From Chitinophaga pinensis (lineage in GTDB: Bacteria; Bacteroidota; Bacteroidia; UKL13-3): a stretch of DNA of 64,000 bases. This document shows, one piece after another, positions 1 through 8,858 of this stretch. Both the position numbers and the translations under genes were made by a program. Where the stretch lies: NCBI GenBank assembly GCA_945860865.1, contig CAMARW010000001.1, positions 648,294 through 712,293 of the forward strand, given 5' to 3'. A model generated the notes under the pieces. The model had not been told where the DNA came from. It saw only the letters and a list, made by a program, of their open reading frames with translations, and did not search any database. Position 1 is the first letter of the stretch. The number at the start of each line of letters is the position of its first letter.

Positions 1-641
1 AGCAGCTTATTGAATTTAGTGGTGGTGTAAAAGTGATAGAAATTAACCAACACCATGCGCCCTATTTTAATGCCCTTCAATCAAGTTATAATTTCCAAAC
101 TGAGTTTAACGGAATTAGCTACCATTTTGAAGGACCATTAAATCAGAGTTTAATTGCCTATTACCGAGATTTACCTAGTATTGCGTTTGGCGAAATTTAT
201 CTCAATTACCAATTGTCGGGTACAGCTTATAAACAGCTTATCGGTGATTTGAAAAATGCTGTGAAGAAAATGTCTACCCGCACGCAACTCGATTTTTTAT
301 TGCATCTTGCCCAAGTTGTAATTCCGTACCAAACAGATAAAAAAAGAGTTGGGAGAGAAAAATTTGCCTTTCCCGAAGAAGTGCTGGGTAATCGTGCTGG
401 CGATTGCGAAGATAAATCTATCTTGTTTGCTTATTTAGTAAAAGAAGTTTTGCAATTGCCAAGTTTAGCCCTAGTTTATGTGCATCAAAATCACCTCAAT
501 GTGGCTGTGGCGGTAAGTGGTACGCAATATAACTTTATGTATAACAACCAAAAATATATTGTGTGCGAGCCATCTGGCGCAGGCTTAAATGTGGGCGAGA
601 ATAAATACGACTGGAAAAATGCCCACATTGTGGCTTGGTAG
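1..641 (+). CDS. Transglutaminase-like domain protein, 3' part
   Basis: The frame is open from the window edge, so this is the C-terminal part of a longer protein whose start lies outside; the GTG at 33 is only an internal codon candidate. About 212 residues are visible. The stretch NRAGDCEDKSILF resembles the nucleophile region of the transglutaminase-like (papain-fold) superfamily, with the Cys codon at 405-407; NHLNVAV downstream is a plausible catalytic-His region. Where such proteins usually carry Asp-Pro after the His, this one reads CEPSG, i.e. Glu-Pro, which may mean altered or lost catalysis. It ends (TAG) just before the convergent SDR gene, with the decamer GGTTCAGACC directly after the stop. 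Likely an envelope or secreted protein, but the N-terminus that would show this is missing. The domain assignment rests on motif recognition only. Confidence 0.6.
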   Translation, partial: QLIEFSGGVKVIEINQHHAPYFNALQSSYNFQTEFNGISYHFEGPLNQSLIAYYRDLPSIAFGEIYLNYQLSGTAYKQLIGDLKNAVKKMSTRTQLDFLLHLAQVVIPYQTDKKRVGREKFAFPEEVLGNRAGDCEDKSILFAYLVKEVLQLPSLALVYVHQNHLNVAVAVSGTQYNFMYNNQKYIVCEPSGAGLNVGENKYDWKNAHIVAW

Positions 642-649
642 GTTCAGAC

Positions 650-1357
650 CTAAATTTTTGTTTTTGGGCCTTTAGGTTGCAATGGCCTAATCTCTAAATT
701 TACGGTGTGAAAATTATCTGGCATTTCTAGGGCTTGTACCATCATTAAGGCTACATCTTCGGGCATTAACATGTAATCGTGTGGTTTTATGCCCGGACTA
801 TTTCTAAAGAAATCTGTTTTAGTTGAACCGGGGTAAACGCAGGTTACCTTAATTTGAAAGTCTCTTACTTCCCTAAATAAAGATTCGCTTAATCCTTTTA
901 CAGCCCATTTGGTTGCACAATAGGCACTTACCATTGGCATGCCTTCTAGGGCAGCGGTAGAAGCAATGTTGATGATATGCCCGTAATGCGATTTTTTCAT
1001 TTGTGGCAATACCTGCTTTAAACAATAAAACATTCCATGAATGTTGGTATTAAACATCTCATGCCATTCATGCTCTGGTACGTCTTCTAAATACCCAAAA
1101 TAACCTAATCCAGCATTATTCACCAATACATGAATTTCATCCACTTCCTTGTAAATAGCTTCAAATGCCAATTTCACAGATTCGCTACTTTGTACATCGC
1201 ATGATATAAAATGAAAGTTTTCATCTACTATACCAGGAGCATTGGTTCGGCCTAAGCCAAAAACCTGCATACCTTTGGCCAATAATTGCCTGCAAAGCGC
1301 ATGGCCAATACCCTTACTAACCCCGGTAATTACCGCTACTTTATTATTTAATTCCAT
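650..1357 (-). CDS. Short-chain dehydrogenase/reductase (SDR family)
   Basis: A classical SDR of 235 residues: NAD(P)-binding TGVSKGIG at 11-18, NNAG at 80-83, and the catalytic set Ser133, Tyr146, Lys150 (YCATK). Members of this family oxidise or reduce small alcohols and ketones in the cytoplasm; the substrate cannot be told from sequence. I start the gene at the ATG ending at 1357 (MELNNKVAVITG), because the reading frame upstream of it runs through a word-repeat island (1379-1486) and would add a 28-residue tail that SDRs do not have. Gene ends eight bases from the convergent transglutaminase-like gene. The M16 peptidase gene upstream is on the same strand, separated by the repeat island. 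Confidence 0.85.
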   Translation of the reverse strand: MELNNKVAVITGVSKGIGHALCRQLLAKGMQVFGLGRTNAPGIVDENFHFISCDVQSSESVKLAFEAIYKEVDEIHVLVNNAGLGYFGYLEDVPEHEWHEMFNTNIHGMFYCLKQVLPQMKKSHYGHIINIASTAALEGMPMVSAYCATKWAVKGLSESLFREVRDFQIKVTCVYPGSTKTDFFRNSPGIKPHDYMLMPEDVALMMVQALEMPDNFHTVNLEIRPLQPKGPKTKI

Positions 1358-1378
1358 GATTTGTGAATTGTGAATTAG

Positions 1379-1486
1379 GAACGAGAAGCGAGAGTCGAGA
1401 CATGAATTTTGTGCGCTGCGCCCTCGCTTCTCGACTCTCACTTCTCGACTCTAAAAATCTACTGTCTTGACTCTTGACTCTAGACT
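1379..1486. repeat. Word-repeat island, family B (first copy)
   Basis: Left array contains CGAGAAGCGAGAGTCGAGA (1382-1400); after about 23 unrelated bases the right array reads its reverse complement more than once (CTCGCTTCTCGACTCTC, then CTTCTCGACTCT), decaying into TGACTCTTGACTCTAGAC. The two halves can pair into a long hairpin. It fills the junction between two minus-strand genes. The same words recur at 47.5, 51.0, 53.1, 54.15 and 54.84 kb. Confidence 0.75.
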
Positions 1487-1491
1487 GTTCT

Positions 1492-4431
1492 TTAGTATCC
1501 AAAAATTTCTTCTAAACTTAACTCTTGCACCTTGCCTAATTTTTGTAAATCTTCTGTTTTTAATTTTTCTTTAGAAGCCATTATGCAATAGGTAAAAGGC
1601 TTATTGGTATAAGTTGTTTTTTGAAACGAGGCTAGGTCTTCGTATGTTAACTTATTTACACTTTCATAAACGGCCTTGCGGGCATCATAATCAATACCTA
1701 GTTTTTGTGCTGCTGCATAAGAAAAAATAATGTTTATGTCATTAATACGCTCGGTTTCTATGGAGTTTATAATACTTACTTTGGCCGATTCAAAGGCGTT
1801 ATCCGATTTAGGCATTTGGTTTAATAATTCATTCATGGCAGGCACAGCATCGTTAAATTTATCGGCCTGCGTGCCTACATACGAAATAATATAATAAGGG
1901 TCGTTTTGCTTAGTTGGTGTATTAAACCTAGAGTATGTAGAGTAAGCCAATGCCTTAGATTCGCGTATGGTTTGGAAAACAATAGACGACATGCCACCAC
2001 CAAAATATTCGTTAAACAAGGTTACTACAGGAGATAGGCTTGGGTTAAAACCATTCATGGCTTTGTGGATCCACATAACCTCTGCTTGAACCATTTTATA
2101 ATCTACAAAATACACCTTGTTTTCATTGGTTTCTTTTCTAGTGAAAACTACCGGAGTAGGGTATAATAATGCCTCTTTAGCCAACTTGTGTTCTTTGTTT
2201 AAAACCTTAGTTAATTGGGCTAAAGTTTGCGGACCAAAATACCAAATTTTGTGTTGGTAAGCATTTAATTTTTTGAGGTAGCCTGTAAGTTCCGATGCTT
2301 GTAAAGCCTTTAAATCGGCTTCTTTTAGCTCATGTTTAAACGGGTTATTACTACCATACATGGCATAATTTTGCAGCGCAGCTCTGAAGATAGCATTCTT
2401 ATTTTTCTTGGCATCTGTTCTGCTTTTTAAAGTACGGTCTATTAATTTATCTAAAGCAGCTTGATCTGCCTTGGCATTAGCTAATAAGTGCTCAAATAAC
2501 TTTACCGCTGCTTCAAAGTTTTGGTTCAAACCTTTTAAAGAAACATACACTTGCTCATTGCCAACATTTACAGAAAAATCGCAGGCTAGTTTAAAGAATT
2601 CTTGGCTAATTTGATCTGGAGTATATTTGTCTGTTCCTAAGTATGGTAATAGGTTTACGGCCATAGGTAATTTTAAATCATGAAACTTACCCATGTCTAA
2701 AACGTAGTACAATTCAAACAATTCATTGTCGGTATTTTGTATGTATTGGATTGGTGCATAGCCTGTTTTGCCCAAGGCAATATCTTTTTTGAAATCTAAA
2801 AATTTAGGGGCAATTTTTTCTGCTTGGGTCTCTAAAATTTGTTTTACAAACGGCGACATATCGTCTCTGTTTACTGATACTGGCGTTATTTCTGGTTTTT
2901 CTATTTTTTCAATACTTTTATCTTCGCCTACTCTTTTATAAACAATAACGGCGTTGGTGGTATAGTATTTCTTGGCAAAAGCCACCAATTCTTCTTTGGT
3001 AATTTTTTCCATTTGGTCTAGTTCTGCCGCTACATCTTCCCACCTACGCTCAGAGGTAAACGCATCTAGCATGGCACCCGCTCTGCCTGCATTACTCTCG
3101 CGCTCATTTATTTTATATACTTTTAAGTTGGCAATAATGGCTTGTAAGGTTTGTGCATCAAATTCTCCAGCCTTTACTTTTTCAATTTGCGCCATTAACA
3201 AATCTTTCACTTCTTCTAAAGTTTGACCGTTTTTAGGTTTACCTACCAAGAAAGCAATGCTGTAATCTTTATTAATCCAAGAAGACGAACTTGCGCTTAA
3301 TACCGCTTGTTTTTTGGTGAGGTTTAAATCAATTAATCCAGCTTTAGCATTAGATAAAATCATGTCTACAATAGTCATCATTTGCGCCTCTTTAGTACTA
3401 GCGCCTGGAAGTCTGAAACCAATCATTAAATTTTCTGCATCTGGTCCGGTAAGATTTACCACCTCTGGCTGAACCAAAGCAGGCTCTTGTCCGAAGTTAA
3501 AAGCAGGAATAGGCTTTGCTTGCATGTATCCAAATGCCTTATCAATAAGTGCAATGGTTGCATCTGGGTTTATATCGCCAGATAAAATAATGGCCATATT
3601 ATTGGGTACATAATAAGTATTGTAATAGTTTCTTATTTTAACCAAAGAAGGATTTTTTAAATGCTCAACTGTTCCAATAGTGGTTTGCGTGCCATAAGTA
3701 TGGTTTTTAAATAAAGCAGTCATCATGGCTTCAAATACCTTTCTGCCATCATTATCCATCGAGATGTTTTTTTCTTCGTAAACAGCCTCTAGTTCGGTAT
3801 GAAATAAACGTAAAATAGGGTTTCTAAAACGCTCAGCTTCTATGGTAATCCATTTGGCTAAGTTGTTTTGTGGAATATCGTTTACATAAACAGTTTGCTC
3901 TAAAGAGGTAAAGGCATTGGTGCCTTGCGCGCCTATTCCTTGTAGTAATTTATCATATTCATTGGCAATGGCGTATTTACTAGCAATGCCACTTACCGAA
4001 TCTATTTGGCGGTATATTTTTTTACGTTGCGCTTCGTCTTTTGTTTTGTTGTAAAGCTCATACAAAGCATCAATTTTATCTAATTGCACTTTTTCTTTTT
4101 CCCAATCTTTAGTGCCATATTTATCTGTACCTTTAAACAGCATGTGCTCTAGGTAATGAGCCAAGCCAGTATTATCTGCAGGGTCATTTTTGCTACCTGC
4201 TTTGGTGGCAATGTAGGTTTGTATGCGCGGCTCCTTTTTGTTTACAGCCAACATTACGGTTAGGCCATTTTTAAGTACGTAGGTGCGTACTTTCATCGGG
4301 TCGTTTTTAACGATGGTATAGGTATACAAGCCATCAGCAGAGGTAATTGCTTCTTTGCTAAAGTCTTTGTTTTGCGCATTGGCAAATAATAAAAAGCCAA
4401 ATATGGCTAATAAAGTAAAAATCTTTTTCAT
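1492..4431 (-). CDS. M16 family zinc metallopeptidase, two-domain, secreted
   Basis: A 979-residue protein of the pitrilysin/insulinase family (M16). The signal peptide MKKIFTLLAIFGFLLFANAQ ends near residue 20, so it acts in the periplasm or outside the cell. The inverted zinc motif HYLEH is at 92-96, with the distal Glu ligand expected in ELEAVYEE around 213-220; GTNAFTS (about 170-176) is also typical. A second, inactive M16-like half follows, giving the usual full length of about 950 residues for bacterial two-domain members. I chose the ATG at 4431 because it begins a clean signal peptide; a TAATTTTG promoter box lies upstream at 4483-4490. These enzymes degrade peptides; the physiological substrate is unknown. 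Confidence 0.9.
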   Translation of the reverse strand: MKKIFTLLAIFGFLLFANAQNKDFSKEAITSADGLYTYTIVKNDPMKVRTYVLKNGLTVMLAVNKKEPRIQTYIATKAGSKNDPADNTGLAHYLEHMLFKGTDKYGTKDWEKEKVQLDKIDALYELYNKTKDEAQRKKIYRQIDSVSGIASKYAIANEYDKLLQGIGAQGTNAFTSLEQTVYVNDIPQNNLAKWITIEAERFRNPILRLFHTELEAVYEEKNISMDNDGRKVFEAMMTALFKNHTYGTQTTIGTVEHLKNPSLVKIRNYYNTYYVPNNMAIILSGDINPDATIALIDKAFGYMQAKPIPAFNFGQEPALVQPEVVNLTGPDAENLMIGFRLPGASTKEAQMMTIVDMILSNAKAGLIDLNLTKKQAVLSASSSSWINKDYSIAFLVGKPKNGQTLEEVKDLLMAQIEKVKAGEFDAQTLQAIIANLKVYKINERESNAGRAGAMLDAFTSERRWEDVAAELDQMEKITKEELVAFAKKYYTTNAVIVYKRVGEDKSIEKIEKPEITPVSVNRDDMSPFVKQILETQAEKIAPKFLDFKKDIALGKTGYAPIQYIQNTDNELFELYYVLDMGKFHDLKLPMAVNLLPYLGTDKYTPDQISQEFFKLACDFSVNVGNEQVYVSLKGLNQNFEAAVKLFEHLLANAKADQAALDKLIDRTLKSRTDAKKNKNAIFRAALQNYAMYGSNNPFKHELKEADLKALQASELTGYLKKLNAYQHKIWYFGPQTLAQLTKVLNKEHKLAKEALLYPTPVVFTRKETNENKVYFVDYKMVQAEVMWIHKAMNGFNPSLSPVVTLFNEYFGGGMSSIVFQTIRESKALAYSTYSRFNTPTKQNDPYYIISYVGTQADKFNDAVPAMNELLNQMPKSDNAFESAKVSIINSIETERINDINIIFSYAAAQKLGIDYDARKAVYESVNKLTYEDLASFQKTTYTNKPFTYCIMASKEKLKTEDLQKLGKVQELSLEEIFGY

Positions 4432-4482
4432 GATTAATTTTAAAAGTTGGCAATTTATACTTTTAATGCATAAAATTTTACG

Positions 4483-4490
4483 CAAAATTA
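4483..4490 (-). promoter_or_regulatory. Candidate -7 box of the M16 gene
   Basis: Reading the minus strand, TAATTTTG matches the Bacteroidota -7 consensus TAnnTTTG and lies about 50 bases before the ATG at 4431. No clear TTTG -33 element is visible. It supports the shorter start chosen for the peptidase. Confidence 0.4.
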
Positions 4491-4517
4491 AACGCTATTT
4501 TTTTGTTTATTTGCTAA

Positions 4518-4625
4518 ATGACTTGCGGATATGTTTGTGTGGTATGCGAAGGCAAAACCATTTTAGAAGATGGCAGCGATTGTGATTATTGCACGCAGCC
4601 AGTAGCAGAAAAAGACCAAGAATAA
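4518..4625 (+). CDS. Tiny cysteine-rich ORF, possible zinc ribbon (35 aa)
   Basis: An ATG directly after an in-frame TAA (4515-4517) opens a 35-codon frame ending in TAA at 4623-4625. The product begins MTCGYVCVVCEG and contains five cysteines: Cys3, Cys7, Cys10 and then Cys22, Cys25 in DCDYC, an arrangement of two knuckles like that of small zinc-ribbon proteins; the C-terminus is acidic/charged. It lies in the divergent-free gap between the M16 gene start and the 3' end of prmC, five bases from the latter. No strong ribosome binding site is visible, though such sites are weak across this window. I do not recognise a named family. Chance ORFs of this length are common; the paired cysteines are the argument for coding. 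Confidence 0.4.
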   Translation: MTCGYVCVVCEGKTILEDGSDCDYCTQPVAEKDQE

Positions 4626-4629
4626 TTGG

Positions 4630-5487
4630 CTATTTCTTTAAAACAAGGATGCGCCATTTTTCTTGTAAATCTTTTTTAAAGCTAGCTTTAAGTTGCAAGT
4701 CTTTTGCCATTTGGGTAAGTAACTCCACCTGAAATTCGCTTATTTCAAAATACAGTTCTTGTGCTTTTGGGTTTAGACAAAAAGCTTGGGATATTTTTCT
4801 ATAAAACAGAATGATATCTTGTGATTCAACAAATAGCGCCAAGTGTGGTTCGTGTTGCAAAACATTTATATGCATCTGTGCTTTTTCGGCTTCGCTAATA
4901 TAAGGTGGATTGCTAACCCAAATGGCAGCCTCTGTTTGTTGCAAGTAGTTTATGCCCGTTTCATCTAGCACAGATAACTGTTTAAAAAATATGGGTAGTT
5001 TTAATTGCGTTGCATTGTACTGGGCTGTTTCAATAGCCTCTTCCGAAATGTCTAAAGCAAAAAGGCTTGGTTCGGCCAAAGCTTTTTTAAGTGCTAAAGC
5101 AATGCAGCCGCTGCCAGTGCAAATATCTAAAATCGCTACAGGTTTAGGTTCAGCCCAATTTTTGTAGGCTGTTATTACGGCCTGAACCAACTCCTCCGTT
5201 TCTGGGCGCGGAATAAGCACAGTTGGATTTACGTGAAAAATTAAATCCATGAAATAAGCATAGCCCAACACATACTGAATAGGTTCTCCGGTTAAGAGAC
5301 GATTTTTGAGTGTATTGAGTTGCAGCTCTTCCGTAAAACTAAGTTCTTTGCTAAAGAGATGGAGATGGGCTTTTTTAATTAAAAGAATATCCTCGTATAG
5401 CCAATACATGAGCTCTTTGGCCTCGTTTTCTGGGTACAGAGCTTGCAGTTGTAATACAGATTCATCAAAGTATTTTACGATATCCAT
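4630..5487 (-). CDS. prmC: Peptide chain release factor N5-glutamine methyltransferase
   Basis: PrmC (HemK) methylates the glutamine of the GGQ motif in release factors RF1/RF2, using S-adenosylmethionine. The 285-residue length is typical. An N-terminal helical domain (about 1-90) recognises the release factor; the Rossmann methyltransferase domain shows motif I DICTGSGCIA at 121-130 and the diagnostic NPPY at 193-196, whose Asn binds the target glutamine amide. The region LIPRPETEEL (about 91-100) is also characteristic. The gene stands alone on the minus strand, ending a few bases from the tiny cysteine-rich ORF. The decamer GGTTCAGGCC occurs inside it (5179-5188, minus strand). Confidence 0.95.
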   Translation of the reverse strand: MDIVKYFDESVLQLQALYPENEAKELMYWLYEDILLIKKAHLHLFSKELSFTEELQLNTLKNRLLTGEPIQYVLGYAYFMDLIFHVNPTVLIPRPETEELVQAVITAYKNWAEPKPVAILDICTGSGCIALALKKALAEPSLFALDISEEAIETAQYNATQLKLPIFFKQLSVLDETGINYLQQTEAAIWVSNPPYISEAEKAQMHINVLQHEPHLALFVESQDIILFYRKISQAFCLNPKAQELYFEISEFQVELLTQMAKDLQLKASFKKDLQEKWRILVLKK

Positions 5488-5544
5488 TTAGCAGCAATAG
5501 TAGGGAAGTTTTCTCGGAAATTGGATTAATCTCCTCCACTTCTT

Positions 5545-5552
5545 TATATTCG
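5545..5552 (+). promoter_or_regulatory. Candidate -7 box (TATATTCG)
   Basis: TATATTCG differs by one base from TAnnTTTG and sits 19 bases before the ATG of the DUF5329 gene. The same octamer with the same flanks (TTATATTCGC) occurs upstream of actA at 7415-7422, which suggests it is a recurrent promoter form in this genome. Confidence 0.35.
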
Positions 5553-5571
5553 CACTTATATCAATTGTTTT

Positions 5572-5991
5572 ATGGCAAGTATGTTTAAATTAAGTTTTGT
5601 TTTTAGTTGTTTGTTTGTTTTTAGTTTGGGTATAATCAGTGCCCAAAACAAAAATGTGCCCACTAAACAAATTGAAAGTGCAATTGAACTAACAGAAGCA
5701 CAAAAAATAGATAAACTTATTGCTTACATAGCAGATACAGAGGCTAAATTTATACGCAATGGAAACGAGTATAGCGGCGCAGATGCCGCCAAACACCTGC
5801 GCATGAAGCGCGAAAAAGCAGGTAAAAAAATTATTACTGCCAGGCAGTTTATAGATTATTTAGCCAGTAAATCGAGTATGAGTGGCGAGCCTTACCTGAT
5901 GAAGTTTAAGAATGGCACTACCTTACCCGTAAGAGATATTTTGTACCACCAACTTAAAAAACTAGAAACAAATCAAACCTCAGTTAATTAA
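5572..5991 (+). CDS. DUF5329-type small secreted protein
   Basis: A 139-residue protein with an N-terminal hydrophobic signal segment (about 5-25, ending ISAQ), so probably periplasmic. The remainder carries the pattern I associate with DUF5329: FIRNGNEYSGADAAKHLRMK, then a lysine-rich helix, ARQFIDYLASKSSMSGEPY and a C-terminal helix. The function of this family is not known to me. The 3' end overlaps the convergent neighbour by 12 bases. A TATATTCG box precedes it. Confidence 0.7.
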   Translation: MASMFKLSFVFSCLFVFSLGIISAQNKNVPTKQIESAIELTEAQKIDKLIAYIADTEAKFIRNGNEYSGADAAKHLRMKREKAGKKIITARQFIDYLASKSSMSGEPYLMKFKNGTTLPVRDILYHQLKKLETNQTSVN

Positions 5992-6384
5992 AATACCCAA
6001 CTGATTAACTAGGCTTACTGTTTCTAAATTTTCTATGGCAATTTGATTGGGTTTAAAAACAAATTTTTGCTCGTAAAGCTTCGCCTTGGCATAATAACTC
6101 ATCCAGTATTCATTATTTATGCCAAACAAACTTTCTTCAATGGGTTCAATTTTAATATAACTTAGCGGGGGCATTTGGTCTAGAAAGTGGCGCAGTAAGC
6201 TAGTTTTTATCTCCTCACCTTGATGCGTTCCATAACCTTTGCTGCTCACTAAAACGCCTGTTAAATGCTCTTGTGTGCTATTAATGGCATACACATTCCA
6301 TTCCCAATTTTTTGTATCATTTAATTCATAAACAACCGCAACAATAACGCCCGGTAAACTTTCTTCAAGGATATCTTTTAACAT
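5980..6384 (-). CDS. Conserved hypothetical protein (134 aa)
   Basis: I do not recognise a characterised family. The protein has no signal peptide or membrane segment and looks cytoplasmic. It contains VLVSSKGYGTHQGEEIKTS, a stretch EEIKTSLLRHFLD and then IKIEPIEESLFGINNEYW, a mixed alpha/beta pattern that I remember from uncharacterised Bacteroidota proteins. It ends inside the 3' end of the convergent DUF5329 gene (12-base overlap). Start is the ATG at 6384; no alternative is better supported. Confidence 0.6.
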   Translation of the reverse strand: MLKDILEESLPGVIVAVVYELNDTKNWEWNVYAINSTQEHLTGVLVSSKGYGTHQGEEIKTSLLRHFLDQMPPLSYIKIEPIEESLFGINNEYWMSYYAKAKLYEQKFVFKPNQIAIENLETVSLVNQLGILIN

Positions 6385-6427
6385 GCTACAAAGGTAAAAT
6401 ATTCTGCTAAAAAGCTATCAAATGCGC

Positions 6428-7174
6428 TTATCTATTTTGTCTGATATAATCTTGGTAGCAATTTTTTATAGCCAATACTAGGTCGTAATCTGTGGCATTT
6501 AATATAAAATAATGCGGCATGTTGCAGTATTTTTTAAAAGCCATAACCTTGTCTTCGGTTAGGCCCGTTGTACGTTTTATAATATTGTTAGTATACCTCG
6601 CATCCACCATTTCTTGCTCGTGATATAACTCTATTAAGCGTTGTAGTTTATTGTATTCTTGAAGCTTTTTATTTTCACTGGCAAACAAATCGGTTACTAT
6701 AGAGCCGCTGCTGCCGCTAACCCACGATTGGTAGTGGTTGTAATTATTTAAGAGCGGACTCCTTTTCAAAATCCCCGCCGCTTGTCGGGCCAAACTGTCT
6801 CTTTTTTTCTGGTGGTAATTAATCTCCGCTTCTTTTAATCTGTAGCTTGTTGGTTTTAACCTAACCCGTATGGGGTCTGTATAATTATTAAGCACATATT
6901 TGGCCACAGGTAAAACCAAATTTTGGTAGCCAATTACACTAAAAATGAGGGTGTCTATTTCGCTTACCTGTATGCCAAATGCACCATATCTATTACTTAT
7001 AAACCTTTCGCCGTTCGGCTTTTTTAAAATATTTGCTAGCGGAATGGTATTATTAGTATCACTTCCTAAAACATATCCTTTTAAAAGCAATGTTTTGGGT
7101 TCGGTTTGACCCAAAGCAGCCAAGCTTATAAAAAGCAATCCCAAACACAAAATGGTTTTCAAAAGTTTTTTCAC
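6428..7174 (-). CDS. Secreted protein with carboxypeptidase-like regulatory domain
   Basis: A GTG at 7174 begins a signal peptide (KKLLKTILCLGLLFISLAAL then GQ), giving 248 residues; an ATG at 7213 would add 13 polar residues in front and is less likely. After the signal comes a beta-sandwich of the carboxypeptidase-regulatory-like type: LLLKGYVLGSDTNNTIPLAN, then RYGAFGIQV and DTLIFSVIGYQNL, which is the pattern of CarboxypepD_reg-like domains common in Bacteroidota surface and periplasmic proteins. The C-terminal half (about 110-248) is charged and helical and not recognised. It probably sits in the periplasm; the role is unknown. Confidence 0.65.
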   Translation of the reverse strand: MKKLLKTILCLGLLFISLAALGQTEPKTLLLKGYVLGSDTNNTIPLANILKKPNGERFISNRYGAFGIQVSEIDTLIFSVIGYQNLVLPVAKYVLNNYTDPIRVRLKPTSYRLKEAEINYHQKKRDSLARQAAGILKRSPLLNNYNHYQSWVSGSSGSIVTDLFASENKKLQEYNKLQRLIELYHEQEMVDARYTNNIIKRTTGLTEDKVMAFKKYCNMPHYFILNATDYDLVLAIKNCYQDYIRQNR

Positions 7175-7511
7175 GTCTTGCAAAGAAATAGGTTCAAACC
7201 GAACAAAACACATAAAACATCAAATTTTAGCACTTTATTTTGTAAACTTTTTAAGCGTGTAAGGGTCTAAAAAAAAATCTGTTTGAACCAATATTCACGC
7301 GTTTTTTGAATAATGTTTTGGTTTTCAATATTTTTCATTTTGCAATAGTCCTATTTAGATAAAATCTAAATAATATTTTTTTTTAACATGCTTAGTCCAA
7401 ATATGAAATGTGCTTATATTCGCGGCTGAATTGAGAAAAGTGTTCCTCTCAAATTTAATTTGACAAGTCCTTTACAATTCACCAATTTATTGAAATAATT
7501 ATTCCAAATAA
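7175..7511. other. Intergenic region between divergent genes, upstream of actA
   Basis: About 340 bases between two divergent genes. It is very AT-rich with poly-A/T runs near 7270 and 7376. It holds GGTTCAAACC at 7191-7200 and the TATATTCG box described separately. I see no RNA gene, hairpin with T-run, or coding frame in it. Confidence 0.5.
7415..7422 (+). promoter_or_regulatory. Candidate -7 box of the act operon
   Basis: TATATTCG, one mismatch from TAnnTTTG, in the same TTATATTCGC context as the box at 5545. It would give a leader of roughly 85 bases before the actA ATG. No good TTTG element is present at the expected distance. Confidence 0.35.
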
Positions 7512-8813
7512 ATGAAGCTATCTAAACTATTAACATTAGCTGTTTCGATTCTTTTCTCCATGCAGTTGGCCTTTGCCGACGCAGCTGAAGGAGAAAAACT
7601 TTATCAAGCCAACTGTACGGCTTGTCATGCCCTCAACGAAAAAGTGGTGGGTCCAGCCCTTAAAGACGTGCACAAAAAGTACGACACGAAGTGGTTGCTC
7701 AAATGGATTAAAAACTCCCAAGCCCTGGTTAAGGCAGGTGATCCTCAAGCTGTAAAGGTTTACAAAGAAAACAATGAAGCTATGATGACATCATTTGAGC
7801 AATTGAGCGATGCAGAAATTACCTCAATTGTAGATTACATAAAGCGTGAAAGCGAAGCCCCAGCACCAGTTGCTGTAGCTGCTGCTGCTGGAACAACTGC
7901 TGGCACAGACGCTTCTAGCGCTGTAAGTAGCGGTGGTTCTGGTTTTTACACAACCACTACTTTTTATGGTTTGGTGTTTATGGCTTTGGTTTTAATCATT
8001 ATCTTATTTGTGTTGTATCGCATTAAGAAGGTGGTTGAAGAATTATATATTCAGAAACACCCAGAAGTTTATGCTGAAGAAATGGGCGAACCAAGCATTA
8101 GCTGGAAAGAGAATCCATTAGATTTCAGATATAAATTGTTTAAGAAACATCCAGTTGTGGGTACCATTGTGGTATCTATCGGATTTACTTTGATTTTTGG
8201 ACTATACGGTTTCGATTATGGTAACAAAAAAGTGGGTGTTCAAAAAGGATATGCCCCTGCTCAACCAATAAACTATTCGCATGAATTGCATGCAGGTACA
8301 TACAAAATCAACTGTTTGTATTGCCATACTGGAGCCGCTGAAGGCAAACAAGCCTCTATTCCATCGGCTAGTACTTGTATGAATTGCCATGCTCATGTGC
8401 AAGCTAAAGAAAAATACGATGGCAAAGTTTCTCCTGAAATTGCCAAAATATACGATGCAGTTGGTTGGGATCCAGAAAAGCGTGCTTACGATCCATCTAA
8501 ACCACAAACCCCAATTAAATGGGTTCGTATTCATAACTTACCAGATCATGCCTACTTTAACCACGCTCAACACGTGAAAATTGGTAAGGTAGAATGCCAG
8601 GCTTGTCATGGACCAATAGAAACAATGGCGGTAGTAGCTCAGCAAAAAAGTTTGCAAATGGGCTGGTGTATCAATTGTCATCGCGAGGCGAAAGTTGACG
8701 TAGCCAACAATGATTATTACGAAAAATTGCATGCTGATTTGAAATTAGACGGTAAAGACTTTGTAACCGTTGCTCAAAATGGCGGACTAGAATGTGGTAA
8801 GTGTCACTACTAG
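7512..8813 (+). CDS. actA: Alternative complex III subunit A, multihaem cytochrome c
   Basis: First gene of the alternative complex III (quinol:electron-acceptor oxidoreductase) set. A signal peptide (about 1-22) precedes a single-haem cytochrome c domain with CTACH at 35-39; an Ala-rich linker and a membrane helix (about 150-172) follow, then a second hydrophobic segment (about 215-235) and a five-haem domain with CLYCH, CMNCH, CQACH, CINCH and the terminal CGKCH. That makes six CXXCH sites in total, one more than the pentahaem core described for the family, because of the fused N-terminal domain. Electrons from the complex would leave through these haems in the periplasm. actB follows after 45 bases. 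Confidence 0.93.
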   Translation: MKLSKLLTLAVSILFSMQLAFADAAEGEKLYQANCTACHALNEKVVGPALKDVHKKYDTKWLLKWIKNSQALVKAGDPQAVKVYKENNEAMMTSFEQLSDAEITSIVDYIKRESEAPAPVAVAAAAGTTAGTDASSAVSSGGSGFYTTTTFYGLVFMALVLIIILFVLYRIKKVVEELYIQKHPEVYAEEMGEPSISWKENPLDFRYKLFKKHPVVGTIVVSIGFTLIFGLYGFDYGNKKVGVQKGYAPAQPINYSHELHAGTYKINCLYCHTGAAEGKQASIPSASTCMNCHAHVQAKEKYDGKVSPEIAKIYDAVGWDPEKRAYDPSKPQTPIKWVRIHNLPDHAYFNHAQHVKIGKVECQACHGPIETMAVVAQQKSLQMGWCINCHREAKVDVANNDYYEKLHADLKLDGKDFVTVAQNGGLECGKCHY

Positions 8814-8858
8814 TTTTTAAAGTAAAAGTATTTACAGTTTAACAGGAAAAAATTATCA

